From Polyangiaceae bacterium (GTDB lineage Bacteria; Myxococcota_A; Polyangia; Polyangiales; Polyangiaceae): a stretch of 32,401 nt of DNA. How positions within the stretch are numbered: position 1 is the stretch's first letter; each line of letters starts with the position of its first letter. Shown in pieces: positions 1 to 9,112 of the stretch. The position numbers were made by a program, and so were the translations under genes. Under the pieces are notes generated by a model, which saw nothing but the letters and a program-made list of their open reading frames with translations, did not search any database and was not told where the DNA came from. The DNA lies in assembly GCA_013141295.1 (NCBI GenBank), contig JABFRG010000754.1, forward strand, positions 1-32,401. The letters are read 5' to 3'.

Positions 1-1
1 G

Positions 2-1366
2 AGCAGCAGCGGCTACTCCGGCGGTAGCTCGTCGGGGGGCGGCCTGTCCATCGTGGGCGTCTTCGTCCTCATCATCGTCATCGTCGTCATCGCCGCCATC
101 CAGGCGGCCATGCGCAAGGGGCGTCAGAACTGGAGCAGCGGCGGCAATGTCGATTGGGGCCAGCCCATGTACGTGCCTCCGCCCCGACCGGTGGTCTCGG
201 CGCGTCGTCGTTTGCAGGCGCTCCAGAGCACCGACCCCAACTTCTCGCTCATCGTCTTCGACGACTTTTTGTCTGCATTGTTCACGGAAATCGTCCTCGC
301 CCAGGGTCAGGGAAAGATCGACCGCTACAGCGCCTACCTGAGCCCCGAGGCCAAGCAGACCATGGCGATGCGCCCGCTGCAGGGCATCTCCAACGTGCTG
401 GTGGGCGCCGTCACCCTCGACGGCGTGCACGGGCTCGACGCGGTCTCGCCCACCGTCACCGTGAGCGTGCTGTTCGAGACCAACCTCTCGCGTCGCGACC
501 CCCAGACCGGCTACGAGCAGGCCATCTACACCATGGAACGGTGGAGCCTCTCCCGTTCGCGCACCGCAAAATCGCGCACGCCCGACAAGGCGCGGGTGTT
601 CGCCTGCCCCAACTGCACGGCGCCGCTGGAGCAGATCCTCGCCGGCCGCTGCGGCCACTGCGGGCAGAACGTGGCCACCGGCGCCTTCGACTGGGTCGTC
701 CGCGCGGTGCAAGTGGTGAGCACCGAGAACCGTGGACCCATGCTCACCGGCAACACCGCCGAAGAGGGAACGAACGCCGCCACGCTGGTGGACCCGAGCG
801 CGCGCCCTGCCATCGAAGTGCTGCGGGCCCGCGATTCCGCCTTCGACTGGAACGCCTTCCTCGGCCGCGTGACCCACGTGTTCCAGCAGTTCCAGAAGTC
901 GTGGTCGGAGCGAAACCTGGAGGGCATGCGGCCCTTCCTCAGCGACGCCATCTTCGTCACCCAGAGCTACTGGGTCGACGAGTACAAGCGCCAGCACCTG
1001 CGCAACGTCACCGAGAACGCGCGCATCCTCAACATCGAGCTCTCGCGGGTGACCACCGACGCGTTCTTCGACGCCATCACCGTGCGCGTGTTCGCCACCA
1101 GCCTCGACTACACGCTCTCGGATCAGACCAATCAGATCGTCTCCGGCAGCCGCTCGCAAGAGCGCCGCTACACCGAGTACTGGACCTTCATTCGCGGCAA
1201 GGACGCCAAGGGACCCACTCGCACCGACCCCAAGTGCCCTCGCTGCGGCGCGCCCCTCTCCATCAATATGTCGGGAAACTGCACGTATTGTCAGTCCAAG
1301 GTCACCAACGGCAACTTCGACTGGGTCCTCTCGCGCATCGAGCAGGACGAGGTCTACACGGTCTGA
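2..1366 (+). CDS. TIM44-like/NTF2-fold domain protein with duplicated zinc ribbons (5'-truncated by window edge)
   Basis: The ORF is open upstream of the listed GTG at 53 (SSSGYSGGSSSGGGLSIVGVFVLIIVIVVIAAI...), so the true start is outside the window. TM segment, then two modules each ending in a CxxC...CxxC ribbon (CPNC...CGHC and CPRC...CTYC). Confidence 0.8.
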   Translation, partial: SSSGYSGGSSSGGGLSIVGVFVLIIVIVVIAAIQAAMRKGRQNWSSGGNVDWGQPMYVPPPRPVVSARRRLQALQSTDPNFSLIVFDDFLSALFTEIVLAQGQGKIDRYSAYLSPEAKQTMAMRPLQGISNVLVGAVTLDGVHGLDAVSPTVTVSVLFETNLSRRDPQTGYEQAIYTMERWSLSRSRTAKSRTPDKARVFACPNCTAPLEQILAGRCGHCGQNVATGAFDWVVRAVQVVSTENRGPMLTGNTAEEGTNAATLVDPSARPAIEVLRARDSAFDWNAFLGRVTHVFQQFQKSWSERNLEGMRPFLSDAIFVTQSYWVDEYKRQHLRNVTENARILNIELSRVTTDAFFDAITVRVFATSLDYTLSDQTNQIVSGSRSQERRYTEYWTFIRGKDAKGPTRTDPKCPRCGAPLSINMSGNCTYCQSKVTNGNFDWVLSRIEQDEVYTV

Positions 1367-1977
1367 GTTAGCGGCTGCAGGTAGGTCATGGCGCCGCGGG
1401 CCATCTGCGCCACCAGGACGTCGTCGGCGGGGGCGAGCTCCGGCAGGAGGCGCGACATCATGACCAGGCCGCGGCCCGCGGCGAAGGCCACGAAAACCCG
1501 GTCGCGCAGGTCGGCCGGCGCCGGCGTGATGCGGGTCTCCAGCCACCTCGTGAGCTCGGTCACCGTGGCCGAGAAGATGGCGTTCGCGCTCTCCTGGACC
1601 CACGAGTGCGGAAGCGCGAGGTTCAGCGATCTTCGCAGCTTCGGGCTCGCGCCGGGCGCTTCCACCGCGATGCGACAGCACGCAACCACCGTCGCTTCGA
1701 GCGAGGTCGACGGCGCTTCGAGCGCCGCGCGGAGCCGCGTCAAGAAATCGCGCTGAAGCCTCCGCGAGACCTCGGCATAGATGGCGCCCTTGGAGGGAAA
1801 GTACCGGTACAGCGAGGCGACGCCGACGCCCGCACGGGCCGCGATGGCGTTCACCGAAGCGTCGGGATCGCCGAGGTCGAGGGCCGCGCCGACGATGGCG
1901 TCGACGATGTCGGCGGAGTCGCGACGACCCGGCGTGGGACCAGGTTGGGGGGCCAGCGGATCTTTCGCTCTCGCCAT
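1354..1977 (-). CDS. TetR/AcrR family transcriptional regulator
   Basis: N-terminal HTH typical of TetR: DIVDAIVGAALDLGDPDASVNAIAARAGVGVASLYRYFPSKGAIYAEV. Confidence 0.9.
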   Translation of the reverse strand: MARAKDPLAPQPGPTPGRRDSADIVDAIVGAALDLGDPDASVNAIAARAGVGVASLYRYFPSKGAIYAEVSRRLQRDFLTRLRAALEAPSTSLEATVVACCRIAVEAPGASPKLRRSLNLALPHSWVQESANAIFSATVTELTRWLETRITPAPADLRDRVFVAFAAGRGLVMMSRLLPELAPADDVLVAQMARGAMTYLQPLTQTV

Positions 1978-2167
1978 CGCGTCAGCTTACGCCAGCGCCG
2001 GCTCGCAGCGGCGTCGCGTGGCGAGCGCCTTTGGATGCAGCCGAATCGGTCCCGGTAGGGCTCCACCGTATGCCCCTGTTTCCTCCGTACATTCCAGCGC
2101 TTGCACCTCAGGCGTGGGGAGTTGTCGCCGGCCCGACGTAGGGCCATGGTTCTCCGCGAGGTACACC

Positions 2168-2926
2168 ATGGTCGCACGCGCCGCACTGTTCGCATCTTTG
2201 TTCCTGGCCCTTGGATGCGGGGGCGCCATCGCAGGAGGGAGCGATGGGACCCCGGATGCCCCGGATGGCGGAGGCGCATCCTCGAGCGGCAGTACGTCGT
2301 CGGGCGGCTCCAGCGGCAGTACGTCGTCGGGTGGCTCCAGCGGCAGTACGTCGTCGGGCGGGGCCAGCGGAGTCGTCCCGCCGCCGACGCTGGCCTGCTA
2401 CGTCCCCGGTAGCAGCTATGAGGGTGCACCCGCGCCGGTCGCCGCGCAGGGCTCCGCCGCGCAGCGAACCCAATTCTTCGAGGCGTGCTTCGGTCCGTCC
2501 GCCTCCTTCGACGCGTGCTCCACCGTTTCATCGACGAACTACGGCTGCGCGCAGTGCCTCCTCTTCGGCGGCGCGACGTTGCCCCCTTCGGCCCTCATCA
2601 CCCGCTCCAACACCATCGGGACGGCGGTCGTGCCCAACCTGGAAGCGTGTCAGGCACTGGCGGTGGGAGCCCCGGGCGATTGTGCGCGTCGCTTTGCCGA
2701 CGCTGCGCTCTGCGCTGCTACTTCGTGCGCCACGTGCGCCGAGGCCGACTTGGCCGCCTGCGCGGCCCTCGCCGATAGCCGTGGATGCGGCACACCCAGG
2801 CCGAGCGCGTCGTGCGCCGCTGCCATCGCCGACGATCGAGCCACCGCCGACGCTACCTGCGGCAGCCCAGGAGCGACCTTCGACGAGATCTACTCCAAGA
2901 TCGCCGCCTACTTCTGCGGCCCCTGA
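2168..2926 (+). CDS. Putative lipoprotein with Ser/Gly-rich repeat linker and Cys-rich C-terminal domain
   Basis: Start chosen at ATG 2168: MVARAALFASLFLALGCGG (lipobox-like), then GSTSSGGSS repeats, then a Cys-rich region with many CxxC-type pairs. Confidence 0.8.
   Translation: MVARAALFASLFLALGCGGAIAGGSDGTPDAPDGGGASSSGSTSSGGSSGSTSSGGSSGSTSSGGASGVVPPPTLACYVPGSSYEGAPAPVAAQGSAAQRTQFFEACFGPSASFDACSTVSSTNYGCAQCLLFGGATLPPSALITRSNTIGTAVVPNLEACQALAVGAPGDCARRFADAALCAATSCATCAEADLAACAALADSRGCGTPRPSASCAAAIADDRATADATCGSPGATFDEIYSKIAAYFCGP
2285..2365 (+). repeat. Three tandem 27-bp units (AGCGGCAGTACGTCGTCGGGCGGCTCC) inside the lipoprotein linker
   Basis: Direct reading: units 2285-2311, 2312-2338 and 2339-2365 differ at only a few positions. 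Confidence 0.95.
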
Positions 2927-3786
2927 CTGCTGGCGAAGTGCTCCACGAAGGGGCGCACGAAGCGTCGCTCCTCGGACCAGTCGAGGACCGCGAAGACGAC
3001 CTCCCGGAACACGCCGGCGAAGGCCCCGTGAAGCTCCGCCGCGAAGCAGGCGGCCACGTGCGCCGGATCGTTCTTGAACACGCCGCAGCCCCAGGCCCCC
3101 AGCACGAGCCGCGAATGACCGTGGTGTGCGGCGATGGCCAGCATCCGGCCTACGCGCCTTGCCATAGCTGCCCGCACCTCTTCGCGTCGCTCCGGCGCCC
3201 GGCCGAGCACCACGCCGGCGTTGGGGGCCGGCGCCGTGATGAAGGCGCACGCGTAAGGGGTATCCAGCAGCGCCCCCGCCGGGTCGCGGAACACCGGCAC
3301 CCGCGGCGAGTGGATCATCCAGTCGGTGTAGAGGCAGTCGCGGACCTCGTGCCGATGGTGCGGGTACATGGGGCTGTGCTCGATGGTGGCGTACAGGGCG
3401 CTGGCGCGTGCCAGCGACTCTTCTTGCGCGCGTGCGCCGCCCAGGAATCCGCCGCCGGGGTTCCGCGCCGAGGCGAAGTTCAGCACCATCGGGGCTTCGT
3501 CGTCGGCCTGGGCCATGCGCTCGGCCGCCGCCAGGCTGGTGCCGTTCACCACGAGGAACGAGGTGGCGTACGGACCGGGCTCGCTCGGTAGCGTCACCGA
3601 GGCCTCCGGCGGATGGTCCCGCGTCTCGGCCACCGCCTGCGCGATGGCCTCGGCGACGTCTACCCGGCGTCCGGCCGCGAGGTAGCTGCCCTCGCGGATG
3701 ATGGCGAGGGCCTCGCGACCCTCTGCAGCGGCCTTGGCGCGCGAGATGTCGAGCGAAGGGGTGAACGTGAAATCGAAACTGGACAT
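2908..3786 (-). CDS. TIGR02452/microbial-type PARG macrodomain protein (poly(ADP-ribose) glycohydrolase-like)
   Basis: Contains NPGGGFLGGARAQEESLAR, matching the PARG signature GGG-X6-8-QEE, plus the downstream APAPNAG and VLGAWGCGVFKND macrodomain motifs. Confidence 0.88.
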   Translation of the reverse strand: MSSFDFTFTPSLDISRAKAAAEGREALAIIREGSYLAAGRRVDVAEAIAQAVAETRDHPPEASVTLPSEPGPYATSFLVVNGTSLAAAERMAQADDEAPMVLNFASARNPGGGFLGGARAQEESLARASALYATIEHSPMYPHHRHEVRDCLYTDWMIHSPRVPVFRDPAGALLDTPYACAFITAPAPNAGVVLGRAPERREEVRAAMARRVGRMLAIAAHHGHSRLVLGAWGCGVFKNDPAHVAACFAAELHGAFAGVFREVVFAVLDWSEERRFVRPFVEHFASSQGPQK

Positions 3787-3810
3787 GACGCGCTCAATGT
3801 AGCGTCCATC

Positions 3811-3832
3811 CAGAAAGAGTCAACGGGACTCT
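3811..3832 (-). terminator. Possible intrinsic terminator downstream of the lipoprotein gene ending at 3839
   Basis: AGAGTC-AACGG-GACTCT inverted repeat at 3816-3832. Read on the minus strand it is followed by TTTCTG, a weak T-tract. Confidence 0.4.
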
Positions 3833-3838
3833 ATTGGT

Positions 3839-5941
3839 TCAGAAGGTGTGTCGGTGCACGCCAGCCGGCCCCGGCGCATTGGTCGGGGCGATCCAGAAGA
3901 AGGAGCGACCAGCGAAGCCGACGCGGTCGCGGGAGAGCCGCGTGGTTCCGTCGGGGACGGCCCAGGGAGCGCCGGCGACCGTGAGATCCCGTACGCTGGG
4001 CGGGGCTTCCTTGAACAGGAGGCCATTGCCCCGGCGCTGGTACTTGGAGAAGTCCGGCCCGCCGCGGTTGCCGAGGGAGGCGCCCTGGGTCTGCACCACG
4101 GCGCCGGTGCCGTTCCACGCGCAGGTGCCGGCGAAGGCATTCCAGGTGGGCGGGTTGCGGCTCCCGCTGGGCAAGAGCTCGGTGGCGAGCGTGTCGTTGT
4201 CCTGCCAGTACACCGGATAGTGCGTACACGTCCCGGTGGAGGCGGTGCCGATGGCGTACAGGTTGGTGGTGACGACGATGGGAGCGCCGGCGAAGCCCGG
4301 CTCGATCACCTCGCGCGCCACCGCGAGCTTGGTGCCGTCGGGGCTGTAGATGGCCGCCGGTCGCGCGTCGCCGGCACGCACGGTGGAAGGCCGTGACGCG
4401 AGGAGGGCGCCGCCGCGGGGGTTTCGTTCGTCGACGAACGAGAGCGTCACCCCATCGCCCTTGGCCAGCGCCACCCGCGCGCCGTCCGGCGAGATGGCCA
4501 GCGGCACGCCGTCGGCGGCGGCGAAGGTGCCCACCTTGGTCCAGGCCGGTAGCTCGTAGGCGGCGGGCTCGTCGCTCACCGCCATGGTCCCTTGCTCGCT
4601 CACCAGGAGTCGGGTCTTGGTGGGGATGTCGCGGCGATCGAGGAACGTGCCGCTCACCGCGTCGATTCGCTCCACGTGATCGGCGAAGCCCAGCACCAGC
4701 GTGCCGCTCTGGGTACCGGCGACGGCTTGTAGCCGCGCGCAGCCCACTGTGCCGTACGCCGCGAAGGAGAGCGCGTTGCCGTACAGCATCCCGCTCGCCC
4801 CTTCGATGGCCCACGCCCCGGAGGTCGGGTCGACGGTGAAGCCACCGCCCGCTCCGGCGGGAAACGACGGCACCGGCGTGAGCACCGGGGTCGCGCCGCG
4901 CAGCGAGAGCACGCCCGTTTGGAGCATGAGGTAGCCGCTCGAGGAGATCACGTAGTCCGTGCCGAGCATGGGGTAGGTCCCGAGTGGAACCGCCGTGGCG
5001 CCGGCGATGGAGTAGAGCGTGAGGTTGGTTCCGCTGGTGGTCCACGCATAGTTGCCCCATGACACCGACATCCCGATGCCGGTGCCCCGTTGGTTGCCAT
5101 CGACGTCGCGGAACGAGCGCGTCTCTGGGATGTAGGTGTCGAGCCAGACCGCGTGGCTCCCGTCCTGGGTGAAGTTCTCGAACTGCCCGTCGAAGGGACC
5201 CGCAGCGCTGGGGGCGGTGGCTGCGTTCTTGGGCACGAGCACCAGGTACTGCCCCTGGCCGAACCACACGCCGTCGCTGCGCATGGTGGTGGTGCCGCTG
5301 GAGTAGGGCAGAAGATCGGGCAGCGGCAAGTCCGCGCTGGCGACGCTGCGAATCAGCGCACCCGCCGGGGTGTACAGCGAGATGCCCGCGTCGCTCACGA
5401 CGCCCACGTAGGACCCGTCGAATCCGAGCGCCGCCTTGTAGTTGGCGGCAGGGGCAGCGAAGGCGTGGAGCACCGCCCCGGTCTGCGCGTCGCGGGTCTC
5501 GAAGCCGGTGCCGGCGGGAACCAGCAACACGTCACCGCGCAGCTGGGGCCGCATATCGCCGAAGCTCACCGCGGCGCCCGCTCCCTCGGCGATGCGGGTG
5601 CGCGTGCGCGTGCTCCAGAGTATCCAGCTGCCGGCGGCGCCGGTCTGGGTGAGCAGGCTGTCGCCGCGTCGCTCCGGGTCGTACAGCGCCAGGGCCTCGT
5701 AGAACAGGCCATCGGCGGCCGCGGCCGGATGAATCGCGCCGCACGCGCCCACCACCGGCGGGAACGAGGCGTCGTCGGCGTCGGCGGTCGCGTCCTCGGG
5801 CCCGCCATCGCGCGCGTCGCCGGTAGCGTCGACGGTCGCATCCAGTGGCCCGCCGTCGGTTTCGGCTGGCGTGGTGGAGCTCGGGTCACACGCAGCGAAC
5901 GGGAGGATCAGAAGCGACGCGACGAACGCCCGGTTCAACAT
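3839..5941 (-). CDS. Lipoprotein with WD40/beta-propeller-like repeats
   Basis: Preferred start at 5941: MLNRAFVASLLILPFAACDPSS (lipobox). Asp-rich linker, then repeated blades (e.g. AISPDGARVALAKGDG, AAIYSPDGTKLAVAREV). Confidence 0.8.
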   Translation of the reverse strand: MLNRAFVASLLILPFAACDPSSTTPAETDGGPLDATVDATGDARDGGPEDATADADDASFPPVVGACGAIHPAAAADGLFYEALALYDPERRGDSLLTQTGAAGSWILWSTRTRTRIAEGAGAAVSFGDMRPQLRGDVLLVPAGTGFETRDAQTGAVLHAFAAPAANYKAALGFDGSYVGVVSDAGISLYTPAGALIRSVASADLPLPDLLPYSSGTTTMRSDGVWFGQGQYLVLVPKNAATAPSAAGPFDGQFENFTQDGSHAVWLDTYIPETRSFRDVDGNQRGTGIGMSVSWGNYAWTTSGTNLTLYSIAGATAVPLGTYPMLGTDYVISSSGYLMLQTGVLSLRGATPVLTPVPSFPAGAGGGFTVDPTSGAWAIEGASGMLYGNALSFAAYGTVGCARLQAVAGTQSGTLVLGFADHVERIDAVSGTFLDRRDIPTKTRLLVSEQGTMAVSDEPAAYELPAWTKVGTFAAADGVPLAISPDGARVALAKGDGVTLSFVDERNPRGGALLASRPSTVRAGDARPAAIYSPDGTKLAVAREVIEPGFAGAPIVVTTNLYAIGTASTGTCTHYPVYWQDNDTLATELLPSGSRNPPTWNAFAGTCAWNGTGAVVQTQGASLGNRGGPDFSKYQRRGNGLLFKEAPPSVRDLTVAGAPWAVPDGTTRLSRDRVGFAGRSFFWIAPTNAPGPAGVHRHTF

Positions 5942-6181
5942 GCCTCCAACGTGCGGCATGCACGCGCGCCGCGCAACCGCAGTTCTTCCGTGAAAAAGGT
6001 GCGTCGGCGCAGAGCGTGCGCAGGAGCTCCACCGCGACGTACGACCGCACCGAAAAGTTGCTCGGTACCTGCGACATGAGGCCGAGCTCAGCGTACTCGG
6101 TGCAGGAGCTACTTTGCTTGGTCACTCTCATAGGTCGAGCCATCTCCTACGTCGGAGAGGGCGCGCGCAAGATGGTGCGCG

Positions 6182-7972
6182 TCAGGCGTCGCCGGTCTCT
6201 TCCCAGTCGGTCCACGTGGCCTGGTGGCGGGCGACGAAGGCCTTCACCGCGACGCCGATGGTGGGGAAGAAGAAGTCGCGACCGATGCGCTTTTGCAGGC
6301 CGTAGCGCTCCAGCCGGTCCTTCACCGGATCCTTCATCTCCGCGAAGGCCAGCTCGACGTTGCCCGCCGCCAGCTCCTTGTCGAGCTCTTCCAGCATGTC
6401 GGCGGCGGTGGTGTCGACGTCGGTGATGGGCTCGGCGGCGATGACGACCCAGCGCACCGGGCTCTCGGCGCGGCCCACCGCGGCGACCACGCGACCGCGG
6501 AAGGTCTCGGCATTGGCGAAGAACAGCGGCGCGTCCCACCGAAACAGGAGGAGGCCGGGAATCTGCTTGGCGGTGGGGTAGCGCCGGACGTCGTGATAGC
6601 CCTTCACCCCGTCGGCCCGCCCGAGAATCGCGTCGTGCGGGCGCCAGGCTCGCCGCACGAAGTCGAGGAGCGAAAGGGTGACCGCCAGCGCGATGCCGGT
6701 CAGCGCCCCGAACACCAGCACGCCAGTCAGGGCCACCAGCGAGAGCACGAAGTCGGAGTGGCGAAACTTGTAGAATGCACGAAGGGCGCCGAAGTCGAGG
6801 ACGCGCAGGGCCGCGCTCACCACCACCGCCGCCAGCGCCGTCACCGGCAGGTTCTGCAAGAGCCCGGGCGCCGCCACCAGCAATGCGACGATTGCCAGCG
6901 CGCCCACCACCCCGGTGAGCTGGGTTCGTGAGCCGGCCGACTCGGCGACCGGCGTGCGCGAGGAGCTGCTGCTCACGGGAAAGCCGCGCAGAAGACCGGC
7001 GGCGAGGTTGGCGGCCCCCAGCCCCAGGAGCTCGCGGTTGGGGTCCACGCGAAAACGGGTTCGTGTGGCGTAGGTTCGAGAGAGCACGCTGGTGTCGGTG
7101 AACGTCACGAGCGCGATGCCCGCCGCCGCCATCGCCAGATCGGGCAGCTCCGAGAGATGCACGCGGGGCAAGGTCGGGATGGGAATGCCGCGCGGCACGG
7201 CGCCCACCACCGCCATCCTGCCTCCTTCACCCAGCAGCGTCACCGCCACCGTGGCGCCCACCACCGCGACCAGGACGCCCGGCACCCGTGGCGCCACCGC
7301 GCGCAACACCAGGATGACCACCAGGCACACGCCGCCGATGATCAGCACCCGCAGCCGGGTCTCGCCGGCGATCACGGCGCGCACGAAGTGCTCCACCGAG
7401 CCCAGCGTGCTGGCGCCTCCCCCCGGGACACCGAACAGCTTCGGCAGCTGCGAGAGCAGCACCGAGATGCCCATCCCATTCATGTATCCTACACGTACGG
7501 GCTTGGAGAGGAGGTCGGTGACGAGGCCCGCCCGGGCCAGCCCGGCGCCGATGCAGAAGACGCCGGTGAAGAGCGCCAGCGTCGAGGCCAAGGCCACCGC
7601 GCGCTCGGGATCGCCGGCCGCCTTCGCGGTGATGGCCGCGGCGATGAGCGCCGCCAGCGCCGAGTCGGGCCCCAGCACCAGGATGCGCGAGGGCCCGAAG
7701 GCGGCGTAGGCGAGCAGCGGCCCCACGGTGGCATAGAGCCCGGTGATGGCCGGCAGCCCCGCGGCCTCCGCGTAGCCCATGCCGGCGGGCACCAGGAGCG
7801 CGGTGAGCACCAGGCCCGCCACCAGATCGCGTCCGAGCCAGCCTACCCGGTAGTGGCGCGCCACCCACAGGCCCGGCACCCAGGCCATGAGGCCGGAGGC
7901 CGGCGCCTCGGGAATGCCCTCGCCGGCGGCGGAAGCCGGGGCAACGGAGGGCGGAGGATCGGAGCGGGCCAT
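6182..7972 (-). CDS. SulP family anion/sulfate permease with C-terminal STAS domain
   Basis: GLVLTALLVPAGMGYAEAAGLPAITGLYATVGPLLAYAAFGPSRILVLGPDSALAALIAA is a classic SulP N-terminus. C-terminal STAS: ...RWVVIAAEPITDVDTTAADMLEEL. Confidence 0.95.
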   Translation of the reverse strand: MARSDPPPSVAPASAAGEGIPEAPASGLMAWVPGLWVARHYRVGWLGRDLVAGLVLTALLVPAGMGYAEAAGLPAITGLYATVGPLLAYAAFGPSRILVLGPDSALAALIAAAITAKAAGDPERAVALASTLALFTGVFCIGAGLARAGLVTDLLSKPVRVGYMNGMGISVLLSQLPKLFGVPGGGASTLGSVEHFVRAVIAGETRLRVLIIGGVCLVVILVLRAVAPRVPGVLVAVVGATVAVTLLGEGGRMAVVGAVPRGIPIPTLPRVHLSELPDLAMAAAGIALVTFTDTSVLSRTYATRTRFRVDPNRELLGLGAANLAAGLLRGFPVSSSSSRTPVAESAGSRTQLTGVVGALAIVALLVAAPGLLQNLPVTALAAVVVSAALRVLDFGALRAFYKFRHSDFVLSLVALTGVLVFGALTGIALAVTLSLLDFVRRAWRPHDAILGRADGVKGYHDVRRYPTAKQIPGLLLFRWDAPLFFANAETFRGRVVAAVGRAESPVRWVVIAAEPITDVDTTAADMLEELDKELAAGNVELAFAEMKDPVKDRLERYGLQKRIGRDFFFPTIGVAVKAFVARHQATWTDWEETGDA

Positions 7973-7990
7973 CCGCCCATGCTACTCTCG

Positions 7991-9031
7991 TTAGATCGTC
8001 GCCAGGTCGAGCACGAAGCGATATCGCACGTCGCCCTTGAGCATGCGCTCGTAGCAAGCGTTCACCTGCGAGACGGGAATCACCTCCACGTCCGAGACGA
8101 TGGAGTGCTGGCCGCAGTAGTCGAGCATCTCCTGGGTCTCCTGGATGCCGCCGATGAGCGAGCCCGCCAGGCGCTTGTTGCCGCCGATGAGGGAGAACGC
8201 GTGGACCGCCGCCGGAGAGGGCGGGACGCCCAGGAGCACCATGGTGCCGTAGGGGCGCAGGAGGCCGAGGTGCGCGCCCAGATCGTGCTCTGCCGAGATG
8301 GTGTCGATGATGAGGTCGAAGTGGCCGGCGAGCTTGGTGAAGGTCTCCGGATCCTTGGTGACCGCGAAGCCGGTGGCACCGAGCTTCTTGGCGTCGGCCT
8401 CCTTGGCCTTCGAGGTGCTCAGCATGGTCACCTCGGCGCCCATCGAGGCGGCGAGCTTCACCGCCATGTGACCGAGGCCGCCGAGGCCCACCACGCCCAC
8501 GCGATCGCCCTTCTTGCAGCCCCACTGACGGAGCGGCGACCAGGTGGTGATGCCCGCGCAGAGGAGCGGCGCCGCCGCGGCAGGATCGAGGTTTTCCGGA
8601 ACCTTGAGCACGAACGACTCGGTGACCACCACCTGCTTCGAGTACCCGCCGTAGGTGGGCGTGGTGCGGTCCATCTCCGTGCTGTTGTAGGTGTAGGCGC
8701 AGCCCTTCTCGCAGAACTGCTCGTGATGCTGCTCGCACTGGCGGCACCCGTGGCACGCGTCGACCATGCAGCCGACGCCCACCAGGTTGCCCACGGCGAA
8801 CTTCTTCACCCCGCCGCCCACCTTGCTCACGCGGCCCACGATCTCGTGGCCCGGCACCATGGGAAACTTGGCGCCGCCCCACTCGTCCTTCACCTGGTGC
8901 AGATCGGAGTGGCACACGCCGCAGAAGAGAACGTCGATGACCACGTCGTTCTCGCCCGGCTCACGACGGTCGATGGAAAAGGGGGCGAGCTGGGCTCCGG
9001 CTTTCGATGCAGCGTAGGCGGCGGTCTTCAT
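7991..9031 (-). CDS. Zinc-dependent NAD(P)-alcohol dehydrogenase (YahK/cinnamyl-alcohol-dehydrogenase type)
   Basis: Start MKTAAYAASKAGAQLAPF at 9031; motifs CGVCHSDLH, PMVPGHEIVG, a structural-zinc Cys cluster and GLGGLGHMAVK. Confidence 0.93.
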   Translation of the reverse strand: MKTAAYAASKAGAQLAPFSIDRREPGENDVVIDVLFCGVCHSDLHQVKDEWGGAKFPMVPGHEIVGRVSKVGGGVKKFAVGNLVGVGCMVDACHGCRQCEQHHEQFCEKGCAYTYNSTEMDRTTPTYGGYSKQVVVTESFVLKVPENLDPAAAAPLLCAGITTWSPLRQWGCKKGDRVGVVGLGGLGHMAVKLAASMGAEVTMLSTSKAKEADAKKLGATGFAVTKDPETFTKLAGHFDLIIDTISAEHDLGAHLGLLRPYGTMVLLGVPPSPAAVHAFSLIGGNKRLAGSLIGGIQETQEMLDYCGQHSIVSDVEVIPVSQVNACYERMLKGDVRYRFVLDLATI

Positions 9032-9112
9032 GGCCGCGATTCTGGGGCCTCGGGCACCCCAGGGGAAGGCCCATCGGAGAATGGTACTCATTAGCCTGGC
9101 TACATAATGAGG

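Noticed and set aside
4216-4236. GTGCGTACAC and other partial half-site pairs (e.g. 5951-5963 GTGCGGCATGCAC, 7482-7494 ATGTATCCTACAC, 12367-12379 GTGTGGTGTACAC) as further copies of the dispersed motif
   Set aside because: Wrong spacing or two or more mismatches; counts of such degenerate hits are not clearly above chance, so only the exact and one-mismatch sites were used.
7157-9094. 645-aa plus-strand ORF antisense to the SulP and alcohol dehydrogenase genes
   Set aside because: No recognisable motifs, His/Arg/Gly-biased composition, fully overlaps two confident CDSs.
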